64,000 nt of DNA from Caulobacter sp. UNC358MFTsu5.1 (GCF_000712075.1 NZ_JONW01000007.1:1-64000), one strand, 5' to 3'. Counted from the first letter of the stretch, positions 45,561-56,504 are shown. Notes: generated by a model from the sequence alone, not told the origin. Translations and numbers: made by a program.

Positions 45561-46895
45561 CTAGACCAGCCCCGTCACCGTCTTGGCGTCCGCGCTGTCG
45601 GGGAAGACCTTGCTTTCCAGGGCCGCGCGGTCGACGCCCATGTGCTCGGCCAGCACGCCCTTGAACAGGCCGCGCATGTCGAGGGTGGGGCGCACGTCGC
45701 GGTTCTCGAACAGGGCCTCCTGTTTCAGGGTCGGCCAGTCGCCGATGATGCCGCCCGTCTTGAGGCCGCCGCCTAGCACCAGGGCGGTCGAGCCCGTGCC
45801 GTGGTCGGTGCCGCCGGTGCCGTTGACCCGGGCGGTGCGGCCGAACTCGGTGGCGGCCACCACGACGGTGTTGCTCCATTCCGCGCCCAGGCCGGTGTTC
45901 AGCCCGTCAAGCACGGCGTCCAGATACGAAAGGCGGGTGTTCAACTGGCCGACCTGGCCGGCGTGGGTGTCCCAGCCGTCCAGCGAGATGGCGGCGATGC
46001 GCGGGCCGCCGGGCTGGGTCATGAAGCCGGCCAGGGTCGAACCCAGCTGGCGCGCGGCCTCGCGGCCCTGGCGCTGGGCGGCGATGGCCTGGGGGCCGGA
46101 AGCCATGGCCGGCGGGGCCATCCCCTGCGGCGTCGCCGTCGAGGTGTTCACCGCGTTCTGCCACATGGCTTTGGGCGCCATCGAGGCCGCGTCGGCCGAG
46201 ACCGGCGTCGGCGCGGGGTTGAGCGCGGTCATCGCCTGCTGGGCCATGGCCTCGGTCTCCAGACCGCGCGCGAAGGCCCGGCCCATCATCGGATCGGCCT
46301 TGTAGAGGTCCTGAAGCAGGGTGGGCAGGCGGGCGGTCTCGTCCACGCCCTTGCCCGGCGACCAGCTGGCGGCCTGGACCTTGCCGCGCAGGATCAGCGG
46401 GGCGGTGGCGCCCACCGACAGGGCCTCGACCTTGGACGGGCCCATGACCTCCAGGGTGCGGTTCAGCCAGCCGGTGTTGACGCCGTAGACCTGGGCCGCG
46501 CCGGTCTCCAGCACGTCCTGGGCCTCGAAGTGCGAGCGGGCGCGGTCCGGGCTGGCGATGGCCGGGGCGATGCGGGCCTGGCCCTTCAGCGCCAGGGCGT
46601 GCACTGACTCCAGGGCCGGATGCAGGCCGAAGGTCCCGTCCAGCTTCAGCGCCTTGTCCGGCGTCACGGCCACGTCGCCGCGCAGGGCCGCGTAGTCGGG
46701 ATCGCCGACCGGCGGGCTGACGGTCAGGCCGTCCATGCCGCCCCGGCAGATGATCACCACCATCTTGCGCTTGGCCATCGCCCCGTCGGCGGCGGCGAAG
46801 GCCGAGCCGCCCAGGAAGCTGACCGTGACGCCCAGGCCGGCGGCTCGCTGGAGCAGGGAACGCCTGGAGACCTGGGGAGAAAAGGGCGCGTTCAT
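45561..46895 (-). CDS. DUF1501 Tat-exported protein
   Basis: A 444-residue DUF1501 protein of the alkaline-phosphatase-like fold. A twin-arginine signal opens it (SRRSLLQRAAGLGVTVSFLGG). ICRGGMDGLTVSPPVGD, ATEFGRTARVNGTGGTDHGTGSTALVLGG and DWPTLKQEALFENRDVRPTLD are typical of the family. It is coupled to the upstream DUF1800 gene by an ATGA overlap; these two families co-occur widely but neither has a proven function. It should be exported folded to the periplasm. Confidence 0.92.
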   Translation of the reverse strand: MNAPFSPQVSRRSLLQRAAGLGVTVSFLGGSAFAAADGAMAKRKMVVIICRGGMDGLTVSPPVGDPDYAALRGDVAVTPDKALKLDGTFGLHPALESVHALALKGQARIAPAIASPDRARSHFEAQDVLETGAAQVYGVNTGWLNRTLEVMGPSKVEALSVGATAPLILRGKVQAASWSPGKGVDETARLPTLLQDLYKADPMMGRAFARGLETEAMAQQAMTALNPAPTPVSADAASMAPKAMWQNAVNTSTATPQGMAPPAMASGPQAIAAQRQGREAARQLGSTLAGFMTQPGGPRIAAISLDGWDTHAGQVGQLNTRLSYLDAVLDGLNTGLGAEWSNTVVVAATEFGRTARVNGTGGTDHGTGSTALVLGGGLKTGGIIGDWPTLKQEALFENRDVRPTLDMRGLFKGVLAEHMGVDRAALESKVFPDSADAKTVTGLV

Positions 46896-48274
46896 CGGCG
46901 TTGGAACTCCGGACTCATCAAGAGCAGGGCCATGGCCTCGCGGCGGGTCTCGGCCCGGGCCACGGCCTTGGCGACCGGCGGCGTCAGGCGCGCCCCGAGG
47001 GCGGACTGGGCGAAGGCGTTCGGGTCGAGGCGGTCGGCGACGACGGCCGCGAAGCCCTCGCTGAAGCGCAGGCGCTTGATCAGGGCGTCCGGCGCGCACC
47101 AGGTCTGGGCCTGGTCGTCCCAGCCCTTGGGGGAGGGCGGCGAGAACGGCTTCTGGCCCAGGCCCGTCAGCACCGGCGCCAGCTTGCCGATCGCCGACGG
47201 CTCGGCGCCCACGGCCCGCCAGGTCGAGATCGCGAACTCGTAGGGCGTCTTGAACTTGGCGGGGGCGGGGTCCCAGGCTTCGGGCGCGGCCACCAGGGCG
47301 CGGGCCATCTCGTCCAGGCGGCCGCCGGTGTCCAGGTAGGTCTTCTCCAGCCGGGCCACCAGCGCGGGCGGGGGCGTGTCGCTGACGAAGTGGGCCGCCA
47401 GCTTGGTCGAGACGTGACGGGCGGTGTGGGGACTGGCCGCCAGGTCGCGCATCACCGCCAGGGCCTGGGCCTGGCCCTCCTGCGGATAGCGCTTGCCCAT
47501 CACCGTGCGCGCGCCCGGCTCGTGGGCGTTGGCGCGGAACAGGAACTGGTGCGGGCTGGGATCCTGGGCGCGGCCGACGCTGAAGCCGGTCATGGCCCGG
47601 GCGAACTCGGTGACGTCGGCCTGGCTGTAGCCCGCCCCGACGCCGACCGTGTGCAGCTCCATGATCTCGCGGGCCAGGTTCTCGTTCAGTCCGCCGGCCT
47701 TGTTGGCGGTCTTGCGCCGGTACTGCGCCGTCTTGCTGTCGGGACCGACCGACTGGGCCTGGTCCAGGTACATCAGCATGGCCGGATGGGTGGACGAGGC
47801 CACCAGCAGGTCCTCGAACCGGCCGAACACGTGCGGGCGGATCGCCTCCCGCTCGAACGGGTCCGCGACCGAGGCGACGCCCAGGCTGGTGGACGAGACG
47901 GTGAAGTGGTTGGCCCAGAACAGCGCCCAGCGCTCGCGGAAGCCGGCGTCGGTGTTGGCGCCCAGTCGCGCCCGGGCCAGGAAGTCGTCGCCGACCTGGT
48001 CGCGCAGGGCCTTGTCGGCGTCCTTGACCGCGGGGGTCTTGGGATCGCCCGCCGTCTTGGCGTCGCGCTTCTGCATCTGGTAGTCGCTGACCTCGGCCAG
48101 CCGCTGGGCCGAGCCTTCGCCGCCCAGCGGCTGGTCGGCGCCCTCGGGGCGGATCTGTGCGGTCAGGAAGCCGCGCGGGTCGCTCTTGGCCGCGTCGATC
48201 TCGCCGGGGCGGGCGCCCAGGCCGAAACGGGTCGCGGCCAGCGCCGCCATCACGTCGTTGGAAGGCAGGCTCAC
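46892..48274 (-). CDS. DUF1800 protein (GTG start)
   Basis: A 460-residue DUF1800 protein. AATRFGLGARPGEID starts the domain, and RWALFWANHFTVS, NENLAREIMELHTVGVGAGYSQADVTEFARAMTGF, and KLAAHFVSDTPPPALVARLEKTY are family blocks. I start at GTG 48274 behind GGGAGAG; no signal peptide is clear, unlike its DUF1501 partner, which carries a Tat signal. Function unknown. A role in extracellular or periplasmic polymer handling is only a suggestion made for this family pair. Confidence 0.9.
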   Translation of the reverse strand: MSLPSNDVMAALAATRFGLGARPGEIDAAKSDPRGFLTAQIRPEGADQPLGGEGSAQRLAEVSDYQMQKRDAKTAGDPKTPAVKDADKALRDQVGDDFLARARLGANTDAGFRERWALFWANHFTVSSTSLGVASVADPFEREAIRPHVFGRFEDLLVASSTHPAMLMYLDQAQSVGPDSKTAQYRRKTANKAGGLNENLAREIMELHTVGVGAGYSQADVTEFARAMTGFSVGRAQDPSPHQFLFRANAHEPGARTVMGKRYPQEGQAQALAVMRDLAASPHTARHVSTKLAAHFVSDTPPPALVARLEKTYLDTGGRLDEMARALVAAPEAWDPAPAKFKTPYEFAISTWRAVGAEPSAIGKLAPVLTGLGQKPFSPPSPKGWDDQAQTWCAPDALIKRLRFSEGFAAVVADRLDPNAFAQSALGARLTPPVAKAVARAETRREAMALLLMSPEFQRR

Positions 48275-48370
48275 GCCGTTTTCTCTCCCTCGTCTCCGCC
48301 CGGTCCCGTCTGCTCGGCCTTGCCACGGGCGTGTTGTTTGATCATTCAACAGGCCGAAACCGATGTTTTG

Positions 48371-49132
48371 ATGTCCGGATTGAAAAGAAGTTCCGCCTTG
48401 GCCGACAAGCCCGACCTGCAGCAACGTCCCCGCCGCTTCTACAAGGCCGCCGAGGCCGGACCCGCCAAGGACGGCGAGGGCGGCTTCGCCGTGCTGCTGG
48501 ACGGCCGCACGCCCAAGTCGCCGGCTAAGTCGCCGCTGGTCCTGCCGACCCTGGCCCTGGCGCAGCTGGTCGCCGTCGAGTGGGACGCCCAGGTCGAGGT
48601 CATCGACAGCACGGTCATGCCCGCCACGCGCCTGGCCTTCACCGCCATCGACCGCATCCGCGAGACCCGGGCCGAGGTGGCGCGGGAGGTCGCGGCCTAC
48701 GCCGGCTCGGACCTGCTCTGCTACTGGGCCGAGCATCCCACGCCGCTGGTCGAGCGCCAGAAGCGCGACTGGGGCGCCATGCTGGACTGGGCCAAGGCCG
48801 AGCTGGACCTGCACCTGAAGCCCGCCGCCGGCGTGATCCACGCGCCGCAGCCGCCGGCCGCCCTGGCCAGCGTCGAGGCCCTGGCCCTGACCATGGACGA
48901 CTTCACCCTGGCGGGCGTGGCCTACGCCGCGGGCCTGTTCGGCTCGACCGTCCTGGCCCTGGCGTTGCGCGCCGGCAAGGTCACCGGCCGCAAGGCCCTG
49001 GACCTGTCGCGCCTGGAGGAGATCTTCCAGGCCGAGACCTGGGGGCAGGACGCCGAGGCGGTCGCCCGCGCCGAGGCCCTGGCGGTCGAGGCCCAGGTGC
49101 TGGAGCGCTGGTTCGCGGCCCTGCGCCGCTAG
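48371..49132 (+). CDS. ATP12-family F1-ATPase assembly chaperone
   Basis: A 253-residue ATP12 protein, a chaperone that binds the F1 alpha subunit in mitochondria and their alphaproteobacterial relatives. RPRRFYKAAEAG, LLDGRTPKSPAKSPLVLPT, VEWDAQ and DLLCYWAEHPTPLVERQKRDWGAMLDWA are diagnostic. The start is ATG 48371 (MSGLKRS); an alternative TTG lies near 48398. It is divergent from the DUF1800 gene and not adjacent to ATP synthase genes. Confidence 0.92.
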   Translation: MSGLKRSSALADKPDLQQRPRRFYKAAEAGPAKDGEGGFAVLLDGRTPKSPAKSPLVLPTLALAQLVAVEWDAQVEVIDSTVMPATRLAFTAIDRIRETRAEVAREVAAYAGSDLLCYWAEHPTPLVERQKRDWGAMLDWAKAELDLHLKPAAGVIHAPQPPAALASVEALALTMDDFTLAGVAYAAGLFGSTVLALALRAGKVTGRKALDLSRLEEIFQAETWGQDAEAVARAEALAVEAQVLERWFAALRR

Positions 49133-49280
49133 GCCCGTCCAAGGCGTTCAAGCACTTAGCCGCTCCACAAGCGTTGCTGCGGCGCCGTAACGGACGGCTT
49201 GCCATGGAGGGCTCGCGCCATTACGGCTCGGCCCATAAGGTGGCCGTGAAGGTCCAGTGAGAGAGCAGGGGAGCGTCCGC

Positions 49281-50813
<1,533 letters not shown>

Positions 50814-50826
50814 GGCGCTCCTCGCC

Positions 50827-51684
50827 CTACTTCACCACGTCCATCGTTACGCTGAGCGTCCCGTCGGGATTGCCCGGCGACTTCGGCGCGCCGCCGAACG
50901 CGCCGGCGTAGGCGGGCGCCAGCAGGCCCTGGAAGGCCGCGGCCGGCACGGTGACCTCGTAGTCGCCCTCCGAATAGGGGCCGACCACGTAGGGGTCGAT
51001 CAGGGCCGTCAGCCCGCCCACCTTGCCGGGCTCGGTCGAGGGGGCGAGGACCAGCACGGTCTGGCTCCACTTGGGGCAGCTGAACATGTCGTTCAGCGGC
51101 ACGGCGCCCTCGCGATGGGTCTTGGCCGTGGCCACGGCGTCGCAGATGGCCCGGTCGAGCACGCCCATGTCGGCGCCGGGGCGAAACAGGGCCTTGGCCT
51201 GGATCTCCCGGTTCGCCGTCGTGTCCCAGATCAGGGTCGAGGCGCCGTGGTTGGGATGGGCCCCGCCGGTGTCCTCGAACCACAGGGCGCGCAGGCCCAC
51301 CAGGGGCGCGGCGTCGGCGGCCAGGAACCACTGGGCCTGGCGGTTGTAGGGCCGCCACGGAAACTTGCCGTCCGAGGCCTTCTGGTCGGTCTGGGCCTTG
51401 GCGGCGAAGGTCCGCAGCCCAGCCACCTCGCGGTCGTAGAGCAGGGCGTGCAGGGCGGGATAGTTGGCGATCTCGGCGGGCAGGCGCAGGACGACCTTGG
51501 CCGCCGGGTCCGTCTGGTCGAAGGCCAGGGGCCGCGCCATCGGGGCCGGTGCGGCGGCGACGGGGGGGGACGATCCGGCCGGGGCCTCGGCGGGCGGCGG
51601 CGCGGGCTTGCGATCGCAGGCGACCAGGGCGGTGGTCAGGGCGGCGACGAGGGCGAGGCCGGCGGGAAGGGCTTTGAAGGACAT
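50827..51684 (-). CDS. DUF3298/RsiV-like lipoprotein
   Basis: A 285-residue lipoprotein (lipobox TTALVAC after a hydrophobic segment), with an Ala/Pro-rich linker and a C-terminal half resembling DUF3298 (LTALIDPYVVGPYSEGDYEVTVPAAAFQGLL). That domain occurs in RsiV-like and PdaC-like envelope proteins and may bind peptidoglycan or lysozyme. ATG 51684 and ATG 51693 both follow AGGAG; I prefer 51684. It is divergent from another lipoprotein gene. Function not known. Confidence 0.8.
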   Translation of the reverse strand: MSFKALPAGLALVAALTTALVACDRKPAPPPAEAPAGSSPPVAAAPAPMARPLAFDQTDPAAKVVLRLPAEIANYPALHALLYDREVAGLRTFAAKAQTDQKASDGKFPWRPYNRQAQWFLAADAAPLVGLRALWFEDTGGAHPNHGASTLIWDTTANREIQAKALFRPGADMGVLDRAICDAVATAKTHREGAVPLNDMFSCPKWSQTVLVLAPSTEPGKVGGLTALIDPYVVGPYSEGDYEVTVPAAAFQGLLAPAYAGAFGGAPKSPGNPDGTLSVTMDVVK

Positions 51685-51838
51685 CGCGAACATCACTCCT
51701 GAACGCCGCGGCTCGCCGGCTGGCTCCACCCTGCCTTGCAGGGCCGGACCCGTCCATGGGGCGGTTCCCGGGGCGGCGCGGATCGCCATCCGGCGCGAAA
51801 CAGGCTAGATCGGCGACGGGCCGATACGGGGACAGGGC

Positions 51839-52342
51839 ATGAAACGTAAGGGGTTGTGGCTGTTGCTGGTCGCCAGCGCGGCGGTGCTGGGCGCGTGCTC
51901 GACGACCGCGCCGCCCTTGGCGATGAAGCCCGCCGCCGCCCCCGACGGGATGAAGTGGAACGCCTTCACCACGCCCTACAACGAGAAGCGCCTGGCCTAC
52001 GGCCTGCCCGACAGCGACGTGGTCGGGGTGATCTTCTCGTGCCGCAGGAAGACCTCGGCAGTCGGCTTCCACACCACCCTGAGCAGCGGCAAGGCCGGCC
52101 CTGGGACGGTGCGGTTCCGGTCCGGCAAGGCGCAGGGCCGCTTCGCCGCCCAGCTGACCCCGTCCGAGATCGCGGGCGGCCTGGACGCGGTGGGGCAGAT
52201 CCCGCTGGCCGATGCGGTGCTGGCGGCTTTCGAGAAGACCGGCCTGATCAGCCAGGTCGAGGACAAGGCCTATCCGCAGGACGCGCGCACGGCGGCCGAG
52301 CGAGCCGACATCAAGCGCTTCTTCGGCTTCAGCCGGGGCTGA
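51839..52342 (+). CDS. Lipoprotein, unknown function
   Basis: A 167-residue lipoprotein (MKRKGLWLLLVASAAVLGAC, lipidated Cys20). The body contains YGLPDSDVVGVIFSCRRKTSAVGFHTTLSSG and LTPSEIAGGLDAVGQIPLADAVLAAFEKTG. I recognise no family. A weak GACAGGG lies before ATG 51839. The gene is divergent from the DUF3298 lipoprotein and 120 bases before crtE. Confidence 0.8.
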   Translation: MKRKGLWLLLVASAAVLGACSTTAPPLAMKPAAAPDGMKWNAFTTPYNEKRLAYGLPDSDVVGVIFSCRRKTSAVGFHTTLSSGKAGPGTVRFRSGKAQGRFAAQLTPSEIAGGLDAVGQIPLADAVLAAFEKTGLISQVEDKAYPQDARTAAERADIKRFFGFSRG

Positions 52343-52462
52343 CCGTCGCCTCGCCCCGCCCCTCGTTTTTGGGGCGGAGACCTTTAGGTTGACGGCCCTC
52401 GCGGGCGCCCCTCAAATGCCCTCCGCCCGCGTCGGGGTGGACAAACGGTCGCGACCCGCGAG

Positions 52463-53356
52463 ATGGACGACCACGCCGCCTTTCTCCAGAGAGTCGAGGC
52501 CCTGCGCGCCGGGGTCGACCGGCGGCTGGCCGAACTGGCGCCGCCCCTGGGCTCCGCGCCCGACCGGCTGGTCGAGGCGGTGCGCTACAGCCTCCTGGCT
52601 CCCGGCAAACGCTTCCGCCCGATCGTGACCCTGCTGGCCGCCGCCGAATTCGGCGCGGCGGAGGGCGCGGCGCTGGACCTGGGCTGCGCGCTGGAGATGA
52701 TCCACGCCGCCTCGCTGATCCTGGATGACCTGCCGTCGATGGACGACGCCGGGCTGCGGCGCGGCCTGCCGACCATCCACCGGGCCTTCGACGAGGCCAC
52801 CGCGATCCTGGCCGGCGTGGGCCTGCTGAACCACGCCTATGCGGTGATCGCCGCCGACCAGGGCCTGCCGGCTCCGCTGCGCGCCGAACTGGCCGGCCGC
52901 GCGGCCCAGGCGGTAGGCTTTTCGGGCCTGATCGCCGGCCAGGCGCGCGACCTGTTCGACCGCGACCAGCTGCGCGACCCGTCCGTCCTGGAGCGCCTCA
53001 ATCACGAGAAGACCGGCGTGCTGATCGTCGCCGCGGCCCAGGGCGGGGGGATCGTCGCCGGCGCGCCGGACGAGGCGATCGAGGCGCTGGGCGCCTTCGC
53101 CCGCCATATCGGCCTGGCTTTCCAGATCCGCGACGACCTGATCGACGCCCAGGCCTCGCCCGAGGCGGCCGGCAAGGACGTCGGCAAGGACGCCGCCATG
53201 GCGACGGTGGTCTCGACCCTGGGCCCGGCCGGCGCGCGCCAGGCCATGGAGGAACACCTGGCCAAGGCCTCCGACGCCCTGGCCGCGATCGGTCGCGGCG
53301 AGCTGTTGGGCCGCTACGTCGGCGACCTCTTCGCCCGGCGCAAGGCGGCGGCGTGA
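52463..53356 (+). CDS. crtE: Geranylgeranyl diphosphate synthase CrtE
   Basis: A 297-residue polyprenyl synthase that makes geranylgeranyl diphosphate from shorter prenyl diphosphates and IPP. The first Asp-rich motif DDLPSMD is at residues 88-94 (the CrtE/IspA type with two extra residues) and the second, DDLID, at 224-228; LLAPGKRFRP is the IPP-binding block. Location with crtB, crtI and crtY on the same locus favours CrtE over IspA. It starts the rightward carotenoid arm and is coupled by GTGA to the ABC ATPase gene. Confidence 0.9.
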   Translation: MDDHAAFLQRVEALRAGVDRRLAELAPPLGSAPDRLVEAVRYSLLAPGKRFRPIVTLLAAAEFGAAEGAALDLGCALEMIHAASLILDDLPSMDDAGLRRGLPTIHRAFDEATAILAGVGLLNHAYAVIAADQGLPAPLRAELAGRAAQAVGFSGLIAGQARDLFDRDQLRDPSVLERLNHEKTGVLIVAAAQGGGIVAGAPDEAIEALGAFARHIGLAFQIRDDLIDAQASPEAAGKDVGKDAAMATVVSTLGPAGARQAMEEHLAKASDALAAIGRGELLGRYVGDLFARRKAAA

Positions 53357-54324
53357 CCCCCCCATCCGTTTCGTCGGACCCGCCCGTCGCCGCGCCGGTC
53401 CTGACGGTCAGCGGCGCGGTCCACGCCTATGGCGGCAAGCCCGTCCTGCGCGGCGTCGACCTGGTGCTGCATCCCGGCGAAATCTACGCGCTGCTGGGCC
53501 CCAACGGCGCGGGCAAGACCACCCTGATCCGCGCCATCTGCGGGCGCATCCGGCCGGACGAAGGCGTGGTCCTGCTCAAGGGGCTCGATCCTACACGCGT
53601 AGCGGGCGCCCGGTCCGGCCTGGGGCTGGTTCCCCAGGAGATCGCCCTCTACCCGAACCTGACGGTGGTGGAGAACGTCCAGACCTTCGCCGCCCTGGCC
53701 GACGTGCCGCGCGCCGGTCTGCCGGCCGCCGTGCGCCGCGCCCTGGAGCTGACCCGAACGATCGACCGCGCCCATGTGCCGATCAAGCACCTGTCGGGCG
53801 GCTATAAGCGCCGGGCCAACATCGCCGCCGCCATCGTCCACGAGCCCGGTCTGCTGATCCTGGACGAACCGACCGTCGGCGTGGACCTGGACGCCCGCGA
53901 GGCCGTGGATGCGGTGATCCGGGGCTTGCGCGACCTGGGCGTGGCGGTGCTGATGACCACCCACGACCTGGACCAGGCCGGCGCCCTGGCCGATCGCGTC
54001 GGCTTCCTGCGCGAGGGGCGACTGGTGCTTGAAGGCGAGCCCCATGCCCTGATCGCCGAGGCGTTCGGCGAGCGGATGGAGGTCCAGGTCCACCTGGCCC
54101 ACGAGGTCGACGCCGCCGGCGAGGGCCGCCTGGCCGCCGAGGGGCTGGAACGCACCAGCCGGTCGACGGTCTGGACGCGGCTGGACGCCGACGGCTATGC
54201 AGCGGCGGCGAAGCTGGACAAGGGGCTGCGCGAAGCGGGTCTGACGCCGCACGAGATCCGGGTGCGCGAACCGTCCCTGGCCAATCTGTTCTCGCTGGTG
54301 GCCGACCGGAAGCTGGCCGCGTGA
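53353..54324 (+). CDS. ABC exporter ATP-binding protein in carotenoid locus (GTG start)
   Basis: A 323-residue ABC ATPase. Walker A GPNGAGKTT is at residues 49-57, the Q-loop in GLVPQEIALYPNLTVVEN, signature LSGGYKRR, Walker B LLILDEPTVGVDLDAREAVD, and switch His in MTTHDLDQ. The family is that of ABC-2 exporters (DrrA/CcmA/NodI-like). GTG 53353 overlaps the crtE stop and its own stop overlaps the permease start, so crtE and the transporter are made together. A role in moving a carotenoid or lipid is suggested by context only. Confidence 0.92.
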   Translation: MTPPSVSSDPPVAAPVLTVSGAVHAYGGKPVLRGVDLVLHPGEIYALLGPNGAGKTTLIRAICGRIRPDEGVVLLKGLDPTRVAGARSGLGLVPQEIALYPNLTVVENVQTFAALADVPRAGLPAAVRRALELTRTIDRAHVPIKHLSGGYKRRANIAAAIVHEPGLLILDEPTVGVDLDAREAVDAVIRGLRDLGVAVLMTTHDLDQAGALADRVGFLREGRLVLEGEPHALIAEAFGERMEVQVHLAHEVDAAGEGRLAAEGLERTSRSTVWTRLDADGYAAAAKLDKGLREAGLTPHEIRVREPSLANLFSLVADRKLAA

Positions 54325-55523
54325 TGCAGCCGCTGTGGAAGATCGCCGCCATGGTGCGGGTGATGGCGCTGGACCTCTGGCGCGACCGCGGCGCCCTGCT
54401 GATGACCTTCCTGCTGCCGCCCCTGGTGTTCCTGATCTTCTCGTCGGTGTTCGCAGGGACGACGGGCGACGACATCCAGTTGAAGCTGGCGGTGGCCGAT
54501 ACCGCCCACACGCCGGACTCGGGGCGGCTGGCGGCGGCGCTGGCGGCCTCGCCCGAGGTCCGCGCCGAGCGGGCGCCGACGGCCGGCGAGGTGCGGCGGC
54601 GCGTGAAGGCCGGCCTGGCCGACGCCGGCCTGGTGATCCGGGCCGACCCGGCCTCGGCCGAGAAACCGTTCCTGATCGTCGCCGATCCCGCCCGCGCCGT
54701 CGCCGCCCCCTTGGCCCAGGCTCGCGTGCAGCAGGTGCTGGCCAACGCCCTTCCGGACGTCACCCTGCGCCGCACGATCACCCAGCTGGAGCCCGCCCTA
54801 GGCGGCTTCACCGACGAGCAGATCGAAAACGCCGACAGCGCCGCCGCCCTGATGCGCCAGACGCCCACCCACGACGACGGCGGTTTCTTCGAGCGCGAGG
54901 CGATCAAGGACGCCAGGACCGGCGGCGGGGTGATCGCCTACTACGCCGGTGCGGTGATGATGCTGTTCGCCCTGTTCTCGGCCATGCAGGGGGCGCTGGG
55001 CCTGATGGACGAGCAGAGCACGGGCGTGGCCGACCGGCTGCTGGCCGGCACGGCGGGCATGGGGCCGGTGGTCAGCGGCAAGTTCCTGTTCCTGGTCGGC
55101 CAGGGGCTGGTCCAGGCCCTGCTGATCTTCGCCACCGCCCAGGTCGTCTACGGCGTGGCGGTGGTCCAGCACCTGGCGCTGTGGTTGCCGACCACCCTGG
55201 CGGCCAGCGCCTGTGCGGCGGGGGTGGCCCTGGGGCTGGTCTCGCTGTGCCGCACGCGTGAACAGGCCCAGATGCTGTCGACCTTCGTGATCCTGGTTCT
55301 AGCGGCCATCGGGGGCAGCATGGTGCCGCGCTTCCTGATGCCGCCCTGGCTTCAGGCGGCGGGCTGGCTCACGCCGCACGCCTGGACCATTGAGGCCTAT
55401 CAGGCGATCCTCTGGCGCGACGCCGGGATCGGCGGGGTGTATAAGGCCTGGTGCGTGCTGACCGTCGTCGGGCTGTTCGGCCTGGTGGTCGCGCACACCT
55501 TGGCGCGCCGGCTTCGGCGGTAG
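54324..55523 (+). CDS. ABC-2 exporter permease in carotenoid locus
   Basis: A 399-residue permease of the ABC-2/YhhJ-like type: one N-terminal helix (residues about 28-44), a 190-residue extracytoplasmic domain, then five or six helices from residue about 220. LMDEQSTGVADRLLAGTAGMGPVVSGKFLF and MVPRFLMPPWLQAAGWLTPHAWTIEAYQAIL are hallmark ABC-2 blocks. It partners the preceding ATPase. The start is ATG 54324, sharing one base with the ATPase stop. Confidence 0.92.
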   Translation: MQPLWKIAAMVRVMALDLWRDRGALLMTFLLPPLVFLIFSSVFAGTTGDDIQLKLAVADTAHTPDSGRLAAALAASPEVRAERAPTAGEVRRRVKAGLADAGLVIRADPASAEKPFLIVADPARAVAAPLAQARVQQVLANALPDVTLRRTITQLEPALGGFTDEQIENADSAAALMRQTPTHDDGGFFEREAIKDARTGGGVIAYYAGAVMMLFALFSAMQGALGLMDEQSTGVADRLLAGTAGMGPVVSGKFLFLVGQGLVQALLIFATAQVVYGVAVVQHLALWLPTTLAASACAAGVALGLVSLCRTREQAQMLSTFVILVLAAIGGSMVPRFLMPPWLQAAGWLTPHAWTIEAYQAILWRDAGIGGVYKAWCVLTVVGLFGLVVAHTLARRLRR

Positions 55524-55534
55524 ACGGGACGACG

Positions 55535-56008
55535 ATGGCGACCCTCGGTCTGGACCTGGCCCTGTTCCTGGCGGCCCTGGCCTTCATGGAAGGCTTCGCC
55601 TGGGTCACGCACCGCTATGTGATGCACGGCTGGGGATGGGCCTGGCACCGCTCGCACCACGAGCCGCGCACGGGCCGGTTCGAGCTGAACGACCTATTCG
55701 CGGTGGTGTTCGCCGCGCCGGCCATCGTGGCCATCTATTTCGGCGTGCACGGCGCGCCCTGGCTGTTGCCGATCGGCCTGGGGATCACGGCCTACGGCGC
55801 GATCTATTTCGTGTTCCACGACGGTATGGTGCATCAGCGCTTCAAGGTCCCGCTGGGCCGCTCGCGCTACTGGAAGCAGCTGATCCAGGCCCATCGCATC
55901 CACCACGCGGTTCACACCAAGGACGGGGCGGTGTCGTTCGGCTTCCTGCTGGCCAGGCCGGTGCGGGAGCTGAAGGCCAAGCTGCGCGAAAGAGGTGTCG
56001 ACGCCTAG
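55535..56008 (+). CDS. crtZ: Beta-carotene hydroxylase CrtZ
   Basis: A 157-residue membrane di-iron hydroxylase that adds 3-OH groups to beta-carotene, giving beta-cryptoxanthin and zeaxanthin. The histidine boxes are THRYVMH (His26, His31), WHRSHHEP (His38, His41, His42), FHDGMVHQR and HRIHHAVH. It has four hydrophobic segments. ATG 55535 gives the standard family length; an upstream extension overlaps the permease. It follows the permease by 11 bases, so it probably belongs to the crtE transcript. Confidence 0.95.
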   Translation: MATLGLDLALFLAALAFMEGFAWVTHRYVMHGWGWAWHRSHHEPRTGRFELNDLFAVVFAAPAIVAIYFGVHGAPWLLPIGLGITAYGAIYFVFHDGMVHQRFKVPLGRSRYWKQLIQAHRIHHAVHTKDGAVSFGFLLARPVRELKAKLRERGVDA

Positions 56009-56030
56009 AACGACAACCGGGGAGGGGACG

Positions 56031-56486
56031 ATGACGGAAACAACGACGACCGGGACAACGGTCAGGACGCCTTGGCACCTGTGGCTGGTGGGCGTCGTGG
56101 CGGTGCTATTCAACAGCATCGGCGTCTATGACTTCGTGATGAGCCTGGCGCAGGGGCCCAGCTACCTGGCCAACGCGGGCATGACGCCGGCCCAGATCCA
56201 GCACTTTCAGCAGATGCCGGCCTGGATGACCCTGGACTGGGCGGTCGGAGTGTTCGGCGCCCTCGCGGGCTCGGTGCTGATCCTGCTGCGCAACAAGCTG
56301 GCCTGGCCGGTCCTGGCCGTGTCGCTGGCGGCGTTCCTGCTCATGCAGGTCTACACCTATGTCCTGACGGACGGCGGCAAGATCATGGGCCAGTCGATGG
56401 CGATCACCAGCGCCGTCATCGCGGGGCTGCTGGCGTTCTTCATCTGGTACGCGTGGTGGATGACGCGGCGGGGGGTGTTGAAGTAG
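56031..56486 (+). CDS. Four-helix membrane protein downstream of crtZ
   Basis: A 151-residue protein with four hydrophobic segments (about residues 18-40, 70-90, 95-115, 120-143). LWLVGVVAVLFNSIGVYDFVMSLAQGPSYLANAGMTPAQIQHFQQMPAWM is a pattern I have seen in uncharacterised sphingomonad/Caulobacter membrane proteins, but I assign no function. GGGGAGGGGACG before ATG 56031 is a strong ribosome binding site. Last gene of the rightward carotenoid arm, ended by the inverted repeat pair. Confidence 0.8.
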   Translation: MTETTTTGTTVRTPWHLWLVGVVAVLFNSIGVYDFVMSLAQGPSYLANAGMTPAQIQHFQQMPAWMTLDWAVGVFGALAGSVLILLRNKLAWPVLAVSLAAFLLMQVYTYVLTDGGKIMGQSMAITSAVIAGLLAFFIWYAWWMTRRGVLK

Positions 56487-56504
56487 GGCGCAGGGCGGCG
56501 AATG

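Noticed and set aside
45561..48326. A single 921-codon leftward gene spanning DUF1501 and beyond
   Set aside because: The upstream 477 codons are a wrong-frame reading of the DUF1800 gene. The Tat signal at 46895 marks the true start of the DUF1501 gene.
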